A stretch of DNA of 64,000 nucleotides from Olleya sp. YS (lineage in GTDB: Bacteria > Bacteroidota > Bacteroidia > Flavobacteriales > Flavobacteriaceae). How positions within the stretch are numbered: position 1 is the stretch's first letter; each line of letters starts with the position of its first letter. Below are positions 18,549-29,391 of this stretch, one piece after another. The notes below the pieces were generated by a model that was given only the letters and a program-made list of their open reading frames with translations, was not told the DNA's origin and did not search any database. The position numbers and the translations under genes are program-made. The stretch lies in NCBI RefSeq assembly GCF_029760915.1, contig NZ_CP121685.1, forward strand, positions 1,648,001 to 1,712,000. The letters are read 5' to 3'.

Positions 18549-18969
18549 GTATTATAAATATATTTGGATTGCTTTTCTATTTATTTTACTGGCTTTAGTA
18601 AGATGGTTTGAAAACGAATTGTTTTATGATCCCTATTTGTTATTTTTTCAAAATGACTATTTATATATAGACTCTCCAAGGCAAGAAGTTTTTAAATTAG
18701 TAGTCTTTACAAGCTTAAGGTTTTTAATAAATACTACTCTATCACTTTTAATTTTATATCTTTTTTTTAAAGACAAAAGTGTGGTTAAGTTTGCAATGTT
18801 AGTTTATATCATTTCATTTATAATTCTAATAGTATTTTACTTGTATTTTGTTTTAGATCCAAAACAAGAAAACTATTATTTATTTTTTAATATTAGACGC
18901 TTTTTAATACAACCACTACTATTATTGTTGCTGCTACCGGCTTTTTATTACAATAGACTAATAAATTAA
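18541..18969 (+). CDS. Exosortase F system-associated membrane protein
   Basis: A 142-residue polytopic protein with four predicted helices, recognised by the conserved opening 'LVRWFENELFYDPYLLFFQNDY' and by its 8-bp overlap with xrtF. Its role is unknown; constant pairing suggests it assists or regulates the exosortase. The next gene downstream encodes a T9SS cargo but is about 200 bp away with its own leader. Confidence 0.85.
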   Translation: MSKYYKYIWIAFLFILLALVRWFENELFYDPYLLFFQNDYLYIDSPRQEVFKLVVFTSLRFLINTTLSLLILYLFFKDKSVVKFAMLVYIISFIILIVFYLYFVLDPKQENYYLFFNIRRFLIQPLLLLLLLPAFYYNRLIN

Positions 18970-19169
18970 TGGTTTTTAATACGTAACTATTTGATAACCA
19001 GTTTTGTGTATTTTATCGAATAAATTTACTTTATATTGTATTTTAACTATAATATATGCATTTAGTCGATTTTATTGTTTACTCCTACTAATACAAACTA
19101 CTTTCGTTTTATAATTTTCTTCTTTTGCCCAGAGAAGCTAATTTATCCCTCAGACCTAAATCTTAACCT

Positions 19170-22100
19170 ATGAAGAAAAATACGCTATTTTTCAGTGCAC
19201 TTTTAAGTGCTATGTTATGTTTGTCTTACACAACACAAGCACAAGAATCAGATTTTGATAATGACGGAATCGTAGATCGACTAGATGTCGACGATGATAA
19301 CGATGGTATAAGGGATACTGTTGAGTGTCCAGCAATTTCAGGTGCAGCAACTGCACAGTCTGATAAAATATCTTGGGAGCTAAATCAATATAAAGTATTT
19401 ACCATTGGAAATAATACCAATGGATTAGGATATCAAGAATCTGGGTTTCAGAAAGAAGTATATGACAGAGGTCAACCGTTAACCGTACTCGATGGTGCTT
19501 TAGATTATACTTTTACACAAACAACACCAGGTACTGCTACAACAACTTTAGGGACTTTTGTAGACGGGACATTAGATTTTGAACACAACTATTTATATAG
19601 ATCTTATGAGATTCATCAGTTTAGAACAACAACTTCTGGTGGATTTACATCAGGAAGTGGTCCTTCAAACGGTTTATATGTTTACCCAGAAGTAGGTAAT
19701 CAAACAGGAGATTATTACACAGTAAATGTTAATTTTACTGAACCAGTAGCGTCTTTTAGTTTTGATTTTGTAGATATCTATGACACGAATACTGATCCAG
19801 CAGTTATGAACTATGAGGTTTATGCTGATGGGAATCTTATTGCTTATTTTAGCAATGCTTACATAGGTGATGATGCTACGGGTAACATTAATTTATATGA
19901 TGCAAATGGTACTTTTAGAGGCGCAGTATTAGCAGGTCAAAACATAGAAAATACTATTGGTTTTGTTACTAGTGATCCTGTAAGTCAAGTATCTATTAGA
20001 CACATTGTAGTGTCAGGTGGTTTAAATTCTTCTACGCATGATCCACACGGTCTAGATAGTTTGGCATATAGTTTTTTGTGTGAACCACAATTAGATATTG
20101 ATGTAGATGATGATGGTATACCAGATAATGTAGAGGCACAAACTACCTCTGGTTATAAAGCACCAAGTGGAAGCGTAAGGACTACAGGTGGTAATATTGG
20201 TATGTATACTAATTATGGTGCAGGATTTACACCAGTTAATACAGATGGAACAGATTTACCTGATTATTTAGATACAGATACAGATAACGACGGTGTTTTG
20301 GATATAGATGAAAATGGTCACGTTTCGTCTAGCGTTAGTGGAAGTGATACAGATGGTGATGGTCTTGATGATAATTTTGATGCAGACAACTCTATTTATG
20401 ATGTTAATGATGAGGTAACAACAGGTAATATAACAGATTTAGTTAACTCTTTTGGAGATATGGATAACGATGCATCTTCTGGAGGAGATTTAGATTACAG
20501 AGATAGTAACACCCAAATTACAGGATCAAATACTATTGATTTTGACGGAATAAATGATTATTTAATTGTTGAGAATTTAGAACTAGGAGGCTTACAAGAG
20601 TTAACCTTAAGTGCTTGGATTAAATTGGATAATAGCTTTAGCACATCTGGCGATGTTGCTGGTCAAAATATGTTTAGAATATGGGTAGATAGTTCCGATA
20701 AAGTACATGGATACTTTATAGGAAGTTTAAATGGAACGTCTTATCAATTATCATCTAATTATACTATGCCTAAAAATGAATGGCATCAAGTAACTATGAC
20801 ATATTCTGGCGTTTCAGGTACACTTAAGCTTTATATAGATGGTGAATTAGATTCTCAAAGAACAGTACCTTTGGGTACAACATCTATTGATCCTACATTT
20901 ACAAATCCAGATTTTACTATTGGAAGATTTGAAAGGAATAATAATAATTACTTTTTTGGATCAATAGATGAGGTTAGAGTTTTTGATGAGGAATTAACTG
21001 AAGATCAGTTACAAAGAATGGTTTATCAAGAAATTAAAGAACATTCTAATAGAGTAGCAGGTTCTACTATTGTTGATAAAGATATTGTTGATATTAATAC
21101 CAATGTAAAAATTGATTGGAATAGTTTGATTGGGTATTATCCAATGTCTTACGTTATGAATGGAATAACATCAGATTATTCTTCGTATGGTAGAGATGCT
21201 AAATTAAAAAACATAACAACTATTCAAGATCAAACCGCTCCTTTACCTTATCAAACGTCTTCAAGCGGAGCGTGGACAAGTGAAAGTACTTGGTTACATG
21301 GTAATGTTTGGGATATAGAAGACTTGCCAAACAACGATTGGTCTATTGTTAAAATTAATAATAATATAACAACAACTAATTCTCATACCAATTTAGGATT
21401 GTTAATTGATACTAATAGAACATTAACGGTAAACGGTAGTAACGGTATTTTTAATACTTGGTATTTAGAAATTGACGGTACTTTAGATTTACAAGAAGAA
21501 TCTCAATTAATCCAAACAGAACATAGCGAATTAGAAGTAACTAGTTCAGGAAAAATATTGAGACGTCAAGAGGGATTAAATAATGTATACAGATATAATT
21601 ATTGGAGTTCGCCAGTTGGAGTTCAAAGTACAGCTTCTAATAATACAAGCTTTTCATTAGATATGCTAAAAGAAGCTAACGGAAACATTCAGTTTACATC
21701 TGGTTATACACCAGCAGCAACAACACCTGCTACCATAAGTACATATTGGTTATATACTTATAAAAATGGAGTGTCTTATTATAATTGGTCTGCGTTAGAT
21801 CAAAATTCAGCAATAGAAGCTGGAGTCGGTTACACCCAAAAAGGAACTGGAGTTGGATCCACAGATTTTCAATATATATTTGAAGGAAAACCTAATAATG
21901 GTGAAATTTTAGTTAGCGTCAATGATGCTGGTGGTGCTGGATCTGTTGGTGGAGTTTCTAAAACTGAATATTTATTAGGAAACCCTTATCCATCTGCATT
22001 AGACGTCTACGAATTTATCTTAGATAATTCAAGCCTTATTAATGGTGCTGTTTACCTATGGGAACAGTGGGCTGGAGACAGTCATATATTGAATCAGTAC

Positions 22101-23051
22101 CAAGGTGGTTACGCTACTTTAAACCTTTCAGGAGGAGTAAGAGCTTATCAATTTGTTGGTTTAAATGGTGCAAATAACGGATCTCAAGATGGAGTAAAAA
22201 CTCCTGAAAGATATATTCCTGTTGCCCAAGGATTTATGACGGAAATTGTAGGTAATGGTAATATCAAATTTGAGAATGATCAAAGAGCTTTCAGAACAGA
22301 AGCATCTGGAAATTCTGTTTTTATGAGAACCGGAACTTCATCAAATGAATCTGACTATAATAATAACGAATTACAGAAAATAAGAATAGAGTTTTCTACG
22401 TCTAACAATTTAAATAGAGAATTACTATTGGTATTTGGTAATAATACTTCTGACGAAGAATTTGATTATGGTTACGACGCTAAAGCTACTGAAGTATTTA
22501 CTAACGATTTATTATCTACTCTAAACAATGAGAAGTATGCGATACAAGCTTATTCTCCAATTCAATCAGATAAAGAAGTAGATTTAGTATTAAAGAGTGA
22601 TGGAATACTTACCTATACTATAAAAATGACAGAAATTGAAAATATTGATTCTTTACAAGATATTTATCTATACGATAGTATGTTAGGGATATATCACGAT
22701 TTAAGAACTGGTGATTATAATTTTAGTGCTACAGCAGGAGAAGATGCTGGTAGATTTAAAATAGTTTTTGAATCAGGTGAGTCTTTATCAAATGAAGAAT
22801 TTGTAGCTGTAAAAAATATTTCAATTTTTACAAACAACAGCAATCAATTATATATCAAAGGTTTAGATCAAGATATACGTGTTTTAAATATGGCTAATAT
22901 GTTAGGGCAAAATGTTATGCGTTTATCAAATATTAGTAATAGTAAAGTAAACTCTGGAATTAGTCTTAATACTTTAAGTACAGGAGTTTATATAGTGGAT
23001 GTAACTTTAAAAGATGGTAGGCTATTATCTAAAAAAGTTACTGTGAATTAA
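19170..23051 (+). CDS. Large secreted protein with LamG-type domain and T9SS type A sorting domain
   Basis: The signal peptide (MKKNTLFFSALLSAMLCLSYTTQAQ) is followed by aspartate-rich, calcium-binding thrombospondin type 3-like repeats (DNDGIVDRLDVDDDNDG near residue 30; more at about 305-330 and 360-405). A concanavalin/LamG-like domain spans about 450-610 ('IDFDGINDYLIVENL'). The C-terminal 80 residues (ISIFTNN... to LLSKKVTVN) are a type A Por-secretion sorting domain, so the protein should cross the outer membrane by the T9SS and be anchored or released. The 1293-aa size, low complexity and lack of catalytic motifs suggest an adhesin or surface structural protein; the ligand is unknown. 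Confidence 0.88.
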   Translation: MKKNTLFFSALLSAMLCLSYTTQAQESDFDNDGIVDRLDVDDDNDGIRDTVECPAISGAATAQSDKISWELNQYKVFTIGNNTNGLGYQESGFQKEVYDRGQPLTVLDGALDYTFTQTTPGTATTTLGTFVDGTLDFEHNYLYRSYEIHQFRTTTSGGFTSGSGPSNGLYVYPEVGNQTGDYYTVNVNFTEPVASFSFDFVDIYDTNTDPAVMNYEVYADGNLIAYFSNAYIGDDATGNINLYDANGTFRGAVLAGQNIENTIGFVTSDPVSQVSIRHIVVSGGLNSSTHDPHGLDSLAYSFLCEPQLDIDVDDDGIPDNVEAQTTSGYKAPSGSVRTTGGNIGMYTNYGAGFTPVNTDGTDLPDYLDTDTDNDGVLDIDENGHVSSSVSGSDTDGDGLDDNFDADNSIYDVNDEVTTGNITDLVNSFGDMDNDASSGGDLDYRDSNTQITGSNTIDFDGINDYLIVENLELGGLQELTLSAWIKLDNSFSTSGDVAGQNMFRIWVDSSDKVHGYFIGSLNGTSYQLSSNYTMPKNEWHQVTMTYSGVSGTLKLYIDGELDSQRTVPLGTTSIDPTFTNPDFTIGRFERNNNNYFFGSIDEVRVFDEELTEDQLQRMVYQEIKEHSNRVAGSTIVDKDIVDINTNVKIDWNSLIGYYPMSYVMNGITSDYSSYGRDAKLKNITTIQDQTAPLPYQTSSSGAWTSESTWLHGNVWDIEDLPNNDWSIVKINNNITTTNSHTNLGLLIDTNRTLTVNGSNGIFNTWYLEIDGTLDLQEESQLIQTEHSELEVTSSGKILRRQEGLNNVYRYNYWSSPVGVQSTASNNTSFSLDMLKEANGNIQFTSGYTPAATTPATISTYWLYTYKNGVSYYNWSALDQNSAIEAGVGYTQKGTGVGSTDFQYIFEGKPNNGEILVSVNDAGGAGSVGGVSKTEYLLGNPYPSALDVYEFILDNSSLINGAVYLWEQWAGDSHILNQYQGGYATLNLSGGVRAYQFVGLNGANNGSQDGVKTPERYIPVAQGFMTEIVGNGNIKFENDQRAFRTEASGNSVFMRTGTSSNESDYNNNELQKIRIEFSTSNNLNRELLLVFGNNTSDEEFDYGYDAKATEVFTNDLLSTLNNEKYAIQAYSPIQSDKEVDLVLKSDGILTYTIKMTEIENIDSLQDIYLYDSMLGIYHDLRTGDYNFSATAGEDAGRFKIVFESGESLSNEEFVAVKNISIFTNNSNQLYIKGLDQDIRVLNMANMLGQNVMRLSNISNSKVNSGISLNTLSTGVYIVDVTLKDGRLLSKKVTVN

Positions 23052-23068
23052 ATTTGGTTATTTAAATT

Positions 23069-23101
23069 AAAAAAGCCTCAACAATTGTTGAGGCTTTTTT
23101 T
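23069..23101. terminator. Bidirectional terminator between T9SS cargo gene and groEL
   Basis: A perfect palindrome (15-16 bp arms meeting at 23084/23085, core GCCTCAACAA/TTGTTGAGGC) with A and T runs on its two sides serves both convergent genes. Confidence 0.92.
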
Positions 23102-23121
23102 ATATCATAAGCTTATGATTT

Positions 23122-24792
<1,671 letters not shown>

Positions 24793-24875
24793 TCAAATCC
24801 TAAATTCCAAAAGGAATTAATAGGCTTCAATTGAAAGTTTTGGAATTTGTTTATTTATTTATTGGAATTTGGCAA

Positions 24876-25154
24876 TTAAATAATTGCCATTATATCTTCT
24901 TCACGCATCATTAAATACTCTTGGCCATCTAATTTAATTTCAGATCCTGAGTATTTTCCGTAAAGAACAGTGTCACCAACTTTTACAGTTAACGGTTCGT
25001 CTTTTTTCCCGTTACCTACTGCTACTATGGTTCCTTTGTGTTGCTTTTCTTGTGCTGTATCTGGAATATATAAACCAGAAGCTGTTTGTGTTTCGGCAGG
25101 TAGTGGCTCTACAAGCACACGGTCTGCAAGTGGTTTAATGTTTAATTTACTCAT
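24876..25154 (-). CDS. groS: Co-chaperonin GroES
   Basis: The 10-kDa lid of the GroEL chamber, 92 aa, with '[12 protein letters not shown]', the mobile loop around [12 protein letters not shown], and the C-terminal '[10 protein letters not shown]'. First gene of the groES-groEL transcript. A near-consensus sigma-54-type promoter lies about 45-62 bp upstream, between it and the secG terminator. Confidence 0.98.
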   Translation of the reverse strand: MSKLNIKPLADRVLVEPLPAETQTASGLYIPDTAQEKQHKGTIVAVGNGKKDEPLTVKVGDTVLYGKYSGSEIKLDGQEYLMMREEDIMAII

Positions 25155-25198
25155 TGTATAAATGTTTTAATTAATTAGAATATTTGTGATTGTTACTA

Positions 25199-25216
25199 AG
25201 CCAAAAATGTGCCAAT
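25199..25216 (-). promoter_or_regulatory. Candidate sigma-54 (-24/-12) promoter of groES-groEL
   Basis: The minus strand reads ATTGGCACATTTTTGGCT: the GG and GC dinucleotides are exactly 10 nt apart and the -24 block TTGGCAC is consensus; the -12 block is TGGC rather than TTGC. A start about 12 nt downstream would leave a leader of about 30 nt. No TAnnTTTG element competes nearby. Confidence 0.6.
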
Positions 25217-25242
25217 ACAAAACAACTGACAAACTTGCAGAA

Positions 25243-25271
25243 ACAAAAAATGCCAACTGTATCAGTTGGCA
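25243..25271 (-). terminator. Terminator of the miaB-secG operon
   Basis: A perfect 9-bp stem (TGCCAACTG/CAGTTGGCA, 25251-25271) with a 3-nt loop is followed on the minus strand by TTTTTTGTTT. It ends the operon 26 bp after secG. Confidence 0.9.
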
Positions 25272-25296
25272 TTAATGTGTTTTGTATAATCTAATA

Positions 25297-25641
25297 CTAG
25301 TTAGCTGAATCAATAACTTTAGTTCCTTCGTCTACTGCAGGAGTAGTTGCTGGTGCAGGAGTTTCAATACCATCTAATTCTATTTTAGATTCTGTAGTAA
25401 CACCTTTTTTATTTATGCCTAAACTTGATGCTAAAATTAATGCTAATAAGATTGTTGCTAACGTCCAAGTACTTTTGTCTAAAAAGTCTGTTGTTTTTTT
25501 AACACCACCTAATTGTTGTGTTCCGCCTCCTCCAAAAGAAGAAGATAATCCTCCACCTTTTGGGTTTTGAACCATGATTACCACTACTAGTAGAAATGCT
25601 ACTATTACGATTAGGACTAAAAAGATTGCAAATGTGCTCAT
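25297..25641 (-). CDS. secG: Preprotein translocase subunit SecG
   Basis: Accessory subunit of the SecYEG channel. The first helix (about residues 3-22), the conserved 'MVQNPKGGGLSSSFGGGG' loop and a second helix (about 55-73) are clear; a Pro/Thr/Glu-rich tail of about 30 residues follows. Last gene of the operon, 13 bp after the TPR-type protein gene. Confidence 0.95.
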   Translation of the reverse strand: MSTFAIFLVLIVIVAFLLVVVIMVQNPKGGGLSSSFGGGGTQQLGGVKKTTDFLDKSTWTLATILLALILASSLGINKKGVTTESKIELDGIETPAPATTPAVDEGTKVIDSAN

Positions 25642-25654
25642 TATAATATTGTAT

Positions 25655-26578
25655 TTATTCTTGTAATTTTTCTATTGCTTTAATTTGGTCTGCAAAGAAA
25701 CCACTTTTTTCTGGATATTTCAAACTTAAAATTTTATAAGATTGAATGGCTTTTTTATAGTTTTTTTGCTCCACATAAATTCGGGCTAAAGTTTCTGTCA
25801 TCAACGCTTCAGGCTGTATCATTTGGGCTTTAGCTATGTTGTGTGTTGAGGTGGTTGATTTTTTAGCTTCCAACTTAGGATTCTTAGTAATAAATTGATC
25901 AATCAACTCAAACTTTTTAGATCGGTCCAGATTAACATCTGTGTTTTGTTTTTTTGTCTCCTGAGTTGTTTCTCTTTGTATGGGTTTAAATCTTGTCAGG
26001 CTCAACCACTCATTAAAACTATGAGTTTCTGATTTGTCAAATTGTAAAGGTTTACCTAAGTTTAAAATAGATTTAGTCTCTTCAGAGATTGTTTTAGTCG
26101 AATCTGACTCAACGTCTTCAATAGCTTCATTGGTATCTAAATTGAAGTTTGCTATTTGTTGTTTTTCTATTTTAGGTTGAAACAATTCTGGATTTATAGT
26201 TTCTCTAGTAGCTTCTATTTGTTGTTTTAAAGCATCATCAATTCTTACGCTTTTGTTTACTGAAATATCTTCTACAACAACATCTAAACCGTTAATATAA
26301 GCAGTGTTTTGTTTGATATATTCAGAAATTTCGTTTTGATTAAACGTATCAGACGTAATAAAGTCAAACAAAATACTCCTGTCTGCGGTGTAAGCTGCAG
26401 TTGTTTTTAAAGCTTGGTTGTATTTAAAACTATCTTTGTTTTTTAAGCCTTTAAGGTGTATAGCTCTAGCAGATTGAAAATAAGGAAACCCTACTAAAAT
26501 ATCATCCAATGCATTAGTTTGAGTATCACTAATTAATTGTGGATTTTGAAGTAAAGTAGTAAATTCTGTACTATTCAT
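25655..26578 (-). CDS. TPR-like protein of the lptE-secG operon
   Basis: A 307-residue protein starting MNSTEFTTLLQNP; the longer in-frame start would overlap lptE and is not preferred. The N-terminal part ('YFQSARAIHLKGLKN') is helical and the C-terminal ~60 residues ('ALMTETLARIYVEQKNYKKAIQSYKILSLKYPEKSGFFADQIKAIEKL') form at least one clear tetratricopeptide repeat plus a capping helix. The middle is charged and probably disordered. No signal peptide. The position between lptE and secG recurs in Flavobacteriaceae; its partner is unknown. Confidence 0.78.
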   Translation of the reverse strand: MNSTEFTTLLQNPQLISDTQTNALDDILVGFPYFQSARAIHLKGLKNKDSFKYNQALKTTAAYTADRSILFDFITSDTFNQNEISEYIKQNTAYINGLDVVVEDISVNKSVRIDDALKQQIEATRETINPELFQPKIEKQQIANFNLDTNEAIEDVESDSTKTISEETKSILNLGKPLQFDKSETHSFNEWLSLTRFKPIQRETTQETKKQNTDVNLDRSKKFELIDQFITKNPKLEAKKSTTSTHNIAKAQMIQPEALMTETLARIYVEQKNYKKAIQSYKILSLKYPEKSGFFADQIKAIEKLQE

Positions 26579-26604
26579 ACATTTCTTATTATTCAATTGG
26601 TTTT

Positions 26605-27111
26605 TTACCAATTAGCTAAAGAGGCATTAAAAATATCTTGTGTTAAACGTTCAAAAATTTCTTCAAAAGCGGTTGTTTTTGTCGAACCAGATAATAACTC
26701 ACTTCCTTCATAATCATAAAAAAATGAGAACGATCTTTCAAAATCGTTTTCATCATCTTTTTTATTATAAAATCTGACGTTAACACTTATTGTTAACCTA
26801 TTTTGTGCAGCAGTACTGTTTGCAGTTGCTGTGGTTGGAGAAATACGGTATTCTGTGATTTCTCCCTCGTAAACCAAGTCTCCATTAGAAGTTACTAAAC
26901 TTAAGTTGGTTTGATTTTGTATTAAATCCTCTAAAGCTATTTTAAAATCTCGTTCTAGTCCAGGTTCAACTAGTGCAGCATTGTTCTGAAAATAATTAAC
27001 TTGAAACGTATCGACATTACCAAGATCTTGGACACCTGTAAAAGAGTAGGCTCCACATCCTAATACTGTTGAAGCGATAATGATTAGTAAACTGTATTTT
27101 AAATATTTCAT
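26605..27111 (-). CDS. lptE: LPS-assembly lipoprotein LptE
   Basis: Outer-membrane lipoprotein that plugs and supports the LptD barrel during lipopolysaccharide export. The lipobox TVLGC places the lipidated cysteine at residue 19, followed by 'GAYSFTGV' and the mixed alpha/beta body, 168 aa in all. LptE is divergent, but the combination of lipobox, 'ERDFKIALEDLIQNQTNLSLV' and operon position supports the call. It follows the sigma-54 activator by 28 bp. Confidence 0.88.
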   Translation of the reverse strand: MKYLKYSLLIIIASTVLGCGAYSFTGVQDLGNVDTFQVNYFQNNAALVEPGLERDFKIALEDLIQNQTNLSLVTSNGDLVYEGEITEYRISPTTATANSTAAQNRLTISVNVRFYNKKDDENDFERSFSFFYDYEGSELLSGSTKTTAFEEIFERLTQDIFNASLANW

Positions 27112-27139
27112 TGATGTTTTTTAACTTGATAACGACAAT

Positions 27140-28411
27140 TTACAAATCAAATTGCTTTATTTTTCTATACAGTGTACGTTCGCTAATCCCTAATTCTTCA
27201 GCAGCTAGTTTACGTTTACCGTTATGACGCTCTAAAGATTTTTTAATTAACTCTAGCTCTTTATCGTGTAAAGACAAGGTTTCCTCTTCTTCAATCTCTT
27301 CTGCAAAATGATATTTGTCCTTAGTGTTTTCTATTTCTGGTTGAGAAGTGTTGGATGCATTGTCAGAAATGGATAAAATTTCCAAATCTTGGATTTGTTC
27401 ATCAAACTCTGCTTTATCTTCATCTTCGCCATAAATTTTCTGTATTAAGGTCTCGTTATTTTTCTGAACATCTTTTGCATTGCCAGTTTTCATTAGTTCC
27501 ATGGTTAGCTTCTTTAAATCATTTAAATCAGCTTTCATATCAAACAGGACTTTGTACAATATTTCACGTTCGCTACTAAAGTCACTTTCGGATTTAGTAG
27601 TATTAATAACAGCAGGAAGATTAGTGCTTCCAGAGGGTAAATAACTATTTAAAGTGGCTGCGCTTATAGTTCTATTTTGTTCTAAAACCGAAATCTGTTC
27701 TGCAACATTTCGTAATTGTCTAATGTTACCACTCCAACGGTATTTTAATAATAATTGGATAGCATCATCAGTTAATTTAATAGTTGGCATTTTATATTTT
27801 AATGCGAAGTCACTAGCAAATTTTCTAAATAAAATATGAATGTCTTCTTGGCGTTCTCGTAAGGGTGGAAGATTAATATCCACAGTACTTAAGCGATAAA
27901 ATAAATCTTCTCTAAACTTTTCTTTTTTAATAGCTTCAAACATGTTAACGTTTGTAGCAGCTACTATACGTACGTTGGTTTTTTGTACTTTACTAGACCC
28001 TACTTTAATAAACTCGCCATTTTCTAAAACACGTAATAAGCGGACTTGCGTAGTTAGTGGAAGTTCTCCAACTTCATCTAAAAAAATAGTACCACCATCT
28101 GCAACTTCAAAATAACCACTTCGGGTTGCAGTAGCACCTGTAAATGCACCTTTTTCGTGCCCAAAAAGCTCACTATCAATAGTGCCTTCTGGAATTGCTC
28201 CACAGTTTACTGCAATGTATTTTCCGTGTTTACGATGTGATAATTGATGGATAATTTTAGGAATACTCTCCTTACCAACACCACTTTCTCCTGTAACCAA
28301 CACAGATATATCTGTAGGCGCTACTTGGATTGATTTTTCTATAGCACGATTTAAACTTGGGCTATTTCCAATTATTCCAAAGCGTTGTTTTATGGATTGA
28401 ACCGATTCCAT
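27140..28411 (-). CDS. Sigma-54-dependent transcriptional activator (AAA+ and Fis-type HTH, no receiver domain)
   Basis: An enhancer-binding protein that remodels sigma-54 polymerase using ATP. The AAA+ domain begins almost at the N-terminus: Walker A G41-ESGVG-K47, GAFTGA loop at 88-93 that contacts sigma-54, and the GTIFLDEVGELP Walker B. A charged linker follows, then a Fis-type helix-turn-helix in the last 40 residues (KRKLAAEELGISERTLYRKIKQF). There is no receiver or sensor domain, so activity is probably set by expression or by a partner. It is embedded in the miaB-lptE-secG operon and lies only a few kb from a sigma-54-like groES promoter. Confidence 0.93.
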   Translation of the reverse strand: MESVQSIKQRFGIIGNSPSLNRAIEKSIQVAPTDISVLVTGESGVGKESIPKIIHQLSHRKHGKYIAVNCGAIPEGTIDSELFGHEKGAFTGATATRSGYFEVADGGTIFLDEVGELPLTTQVRLLRVLENGEFIKVGSSKVQKTNVRIVAATNVNMFEAIKKEKFREDLFYRLSTVDINLPPLRERQEDIHILFRKFASDFALKYKMPTIKLTDDAIQLLLKYRWSGNIRQLRNVAEQISVLEQNRTISAATLNSYLPSGSTNLPAVINTTKSESDFSSEREILYKVLFDMKADLNDLKKLTMELMKTGNAKDVQKNNETLIQKIYGEDEDKAEFDEQIQDLEILSISDNASNTSQPEIENTKDKYHFAEEIEEEETLSLHDKELELIKKSLERHNGKRKLAAEELGISERTLYRKIKQFDL

Positions 28412-28429
28412 TTTAAAAATTAATTGTTT

Positions 28430-29362
28430 TTAGTTGACGTAATTAAAAGTTTCTTCTTGTACTAAATCTACACCATCTAAAGAGAATGTTCCATTTCTAC
28501 TTTCAATTCTATTATCAGCATCGTAAGTTATCATAAAAGTAACCGTACTTCCGTCTGCAGACACAGAACTCCAGTTATTGGTGCTATGAAACTGTACAAT
28601 TGCCGGACCTGCTTCAGAATCGTAATCATCATCTAATATAGTTAACCAGTATTGGTCACTAAATCCGTCTTTTAATGGATTTGTAAATCCATCAAAACCA
28701 TAGGTTGTATTATTGTCATTTTCACCAGAAGAAATAACTGTTATGCAATTACCATTGGCATCATAAGTCAAGTTTTCTACCTGAATACTTGCGCCAGCTT
28801 CAAAAGACTCTTTTTTAATCAATCTTCCTAATGCGTCTGTTGTGTACACTGTAGATATTGGATTTCCTGCTTCAGTCTTAGTAATTGTATTTCCTGAGGT
28901 AGTAAAATCATAGGTGTAATCTTCAGCATCATCTTCAAAATCGTCATAAACAATTTGAGAAATAGTATTTCCTGACGAGTAGAATACGTCTGTTTGGTTT
29001 ATTTGTGTGGTACCTTCAAAGTTTTTAGCACCAATAATTTTACCATTTCCGTCTCTAGTTATAGTTCCAGTTGCTATGATTGGAAAACCAAAAGCTATAG
29101 TCTCTACATCTAAAGATGACACTTTATTATTGGCATTAAATATAAAATCTGAGTTGATAGTAATTGGGCCCAAAAACGGAATTTCGGTATCAACATCAAA
29201 GGTATAATTATCCAATTGTAATGGATTTGTTCCATCACCACCTGGATTTCCATCACCTGGATTAGTTATCCCATCTGTTCCAGGGAAAAATCCTTCAAGA
29301 GGTTCATTTTCACAAGCAGTGAATACACTTAATGATAATACTGCAATCAATATTTTTTTCAT
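28430..29362 (-). CDS. Lipoprotein of unknown function with YD/RHS-like repeats
   Basis: The signal peptide ends in a lipobox (SVFTAC, Cys17), then a Gly/Asn/Pro-rich linker (about 22-50). The body contains loose repeats of the type 'YTTDALGRLIKKESF' and 'YDANGNCITVIS', as in RHS-like beta-structured lipoproteins of Bacteroidota, and ends in 'YDADNRIESRNGTFSLDGVDLVQEETFNYVN'. No catalytic motif. It is inserted between miaB and the sigma-54 activator with short gaps (29 and 18 bp), so it is co-transcribed. Confidence 0.7.
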   Translation of the reverse strand: MKKILIAVLSLSVFTACENEPLEGFFPGTDGITNPGDGNPGGDGTNPLQLDNYTFDVDTEIPFLGPITINSDFIFNANNKVSSLDVETIAFGFPIIATGTITRDGNGKIIGAKNFEGTTQINQTDVFYSSGNTISQIVYDDFEDDAEDYTYDFTTSGNTITKTEAGNPISTVYTTDALGRLIKKESFEAGASIQVENLTYDANGNCITVISSGENDNNTTYGFDGFTNPLKDGFSDQYWLTILDDDYDSEAGPAIVQFHSTNNWSSVSADGSTVTFMITYDADNRIESRNGTFSLDGVDLVQEETFNYVN

Positions 29363-29391
29363 GATTATATATTTAATTCGTTTTTCTAAAA

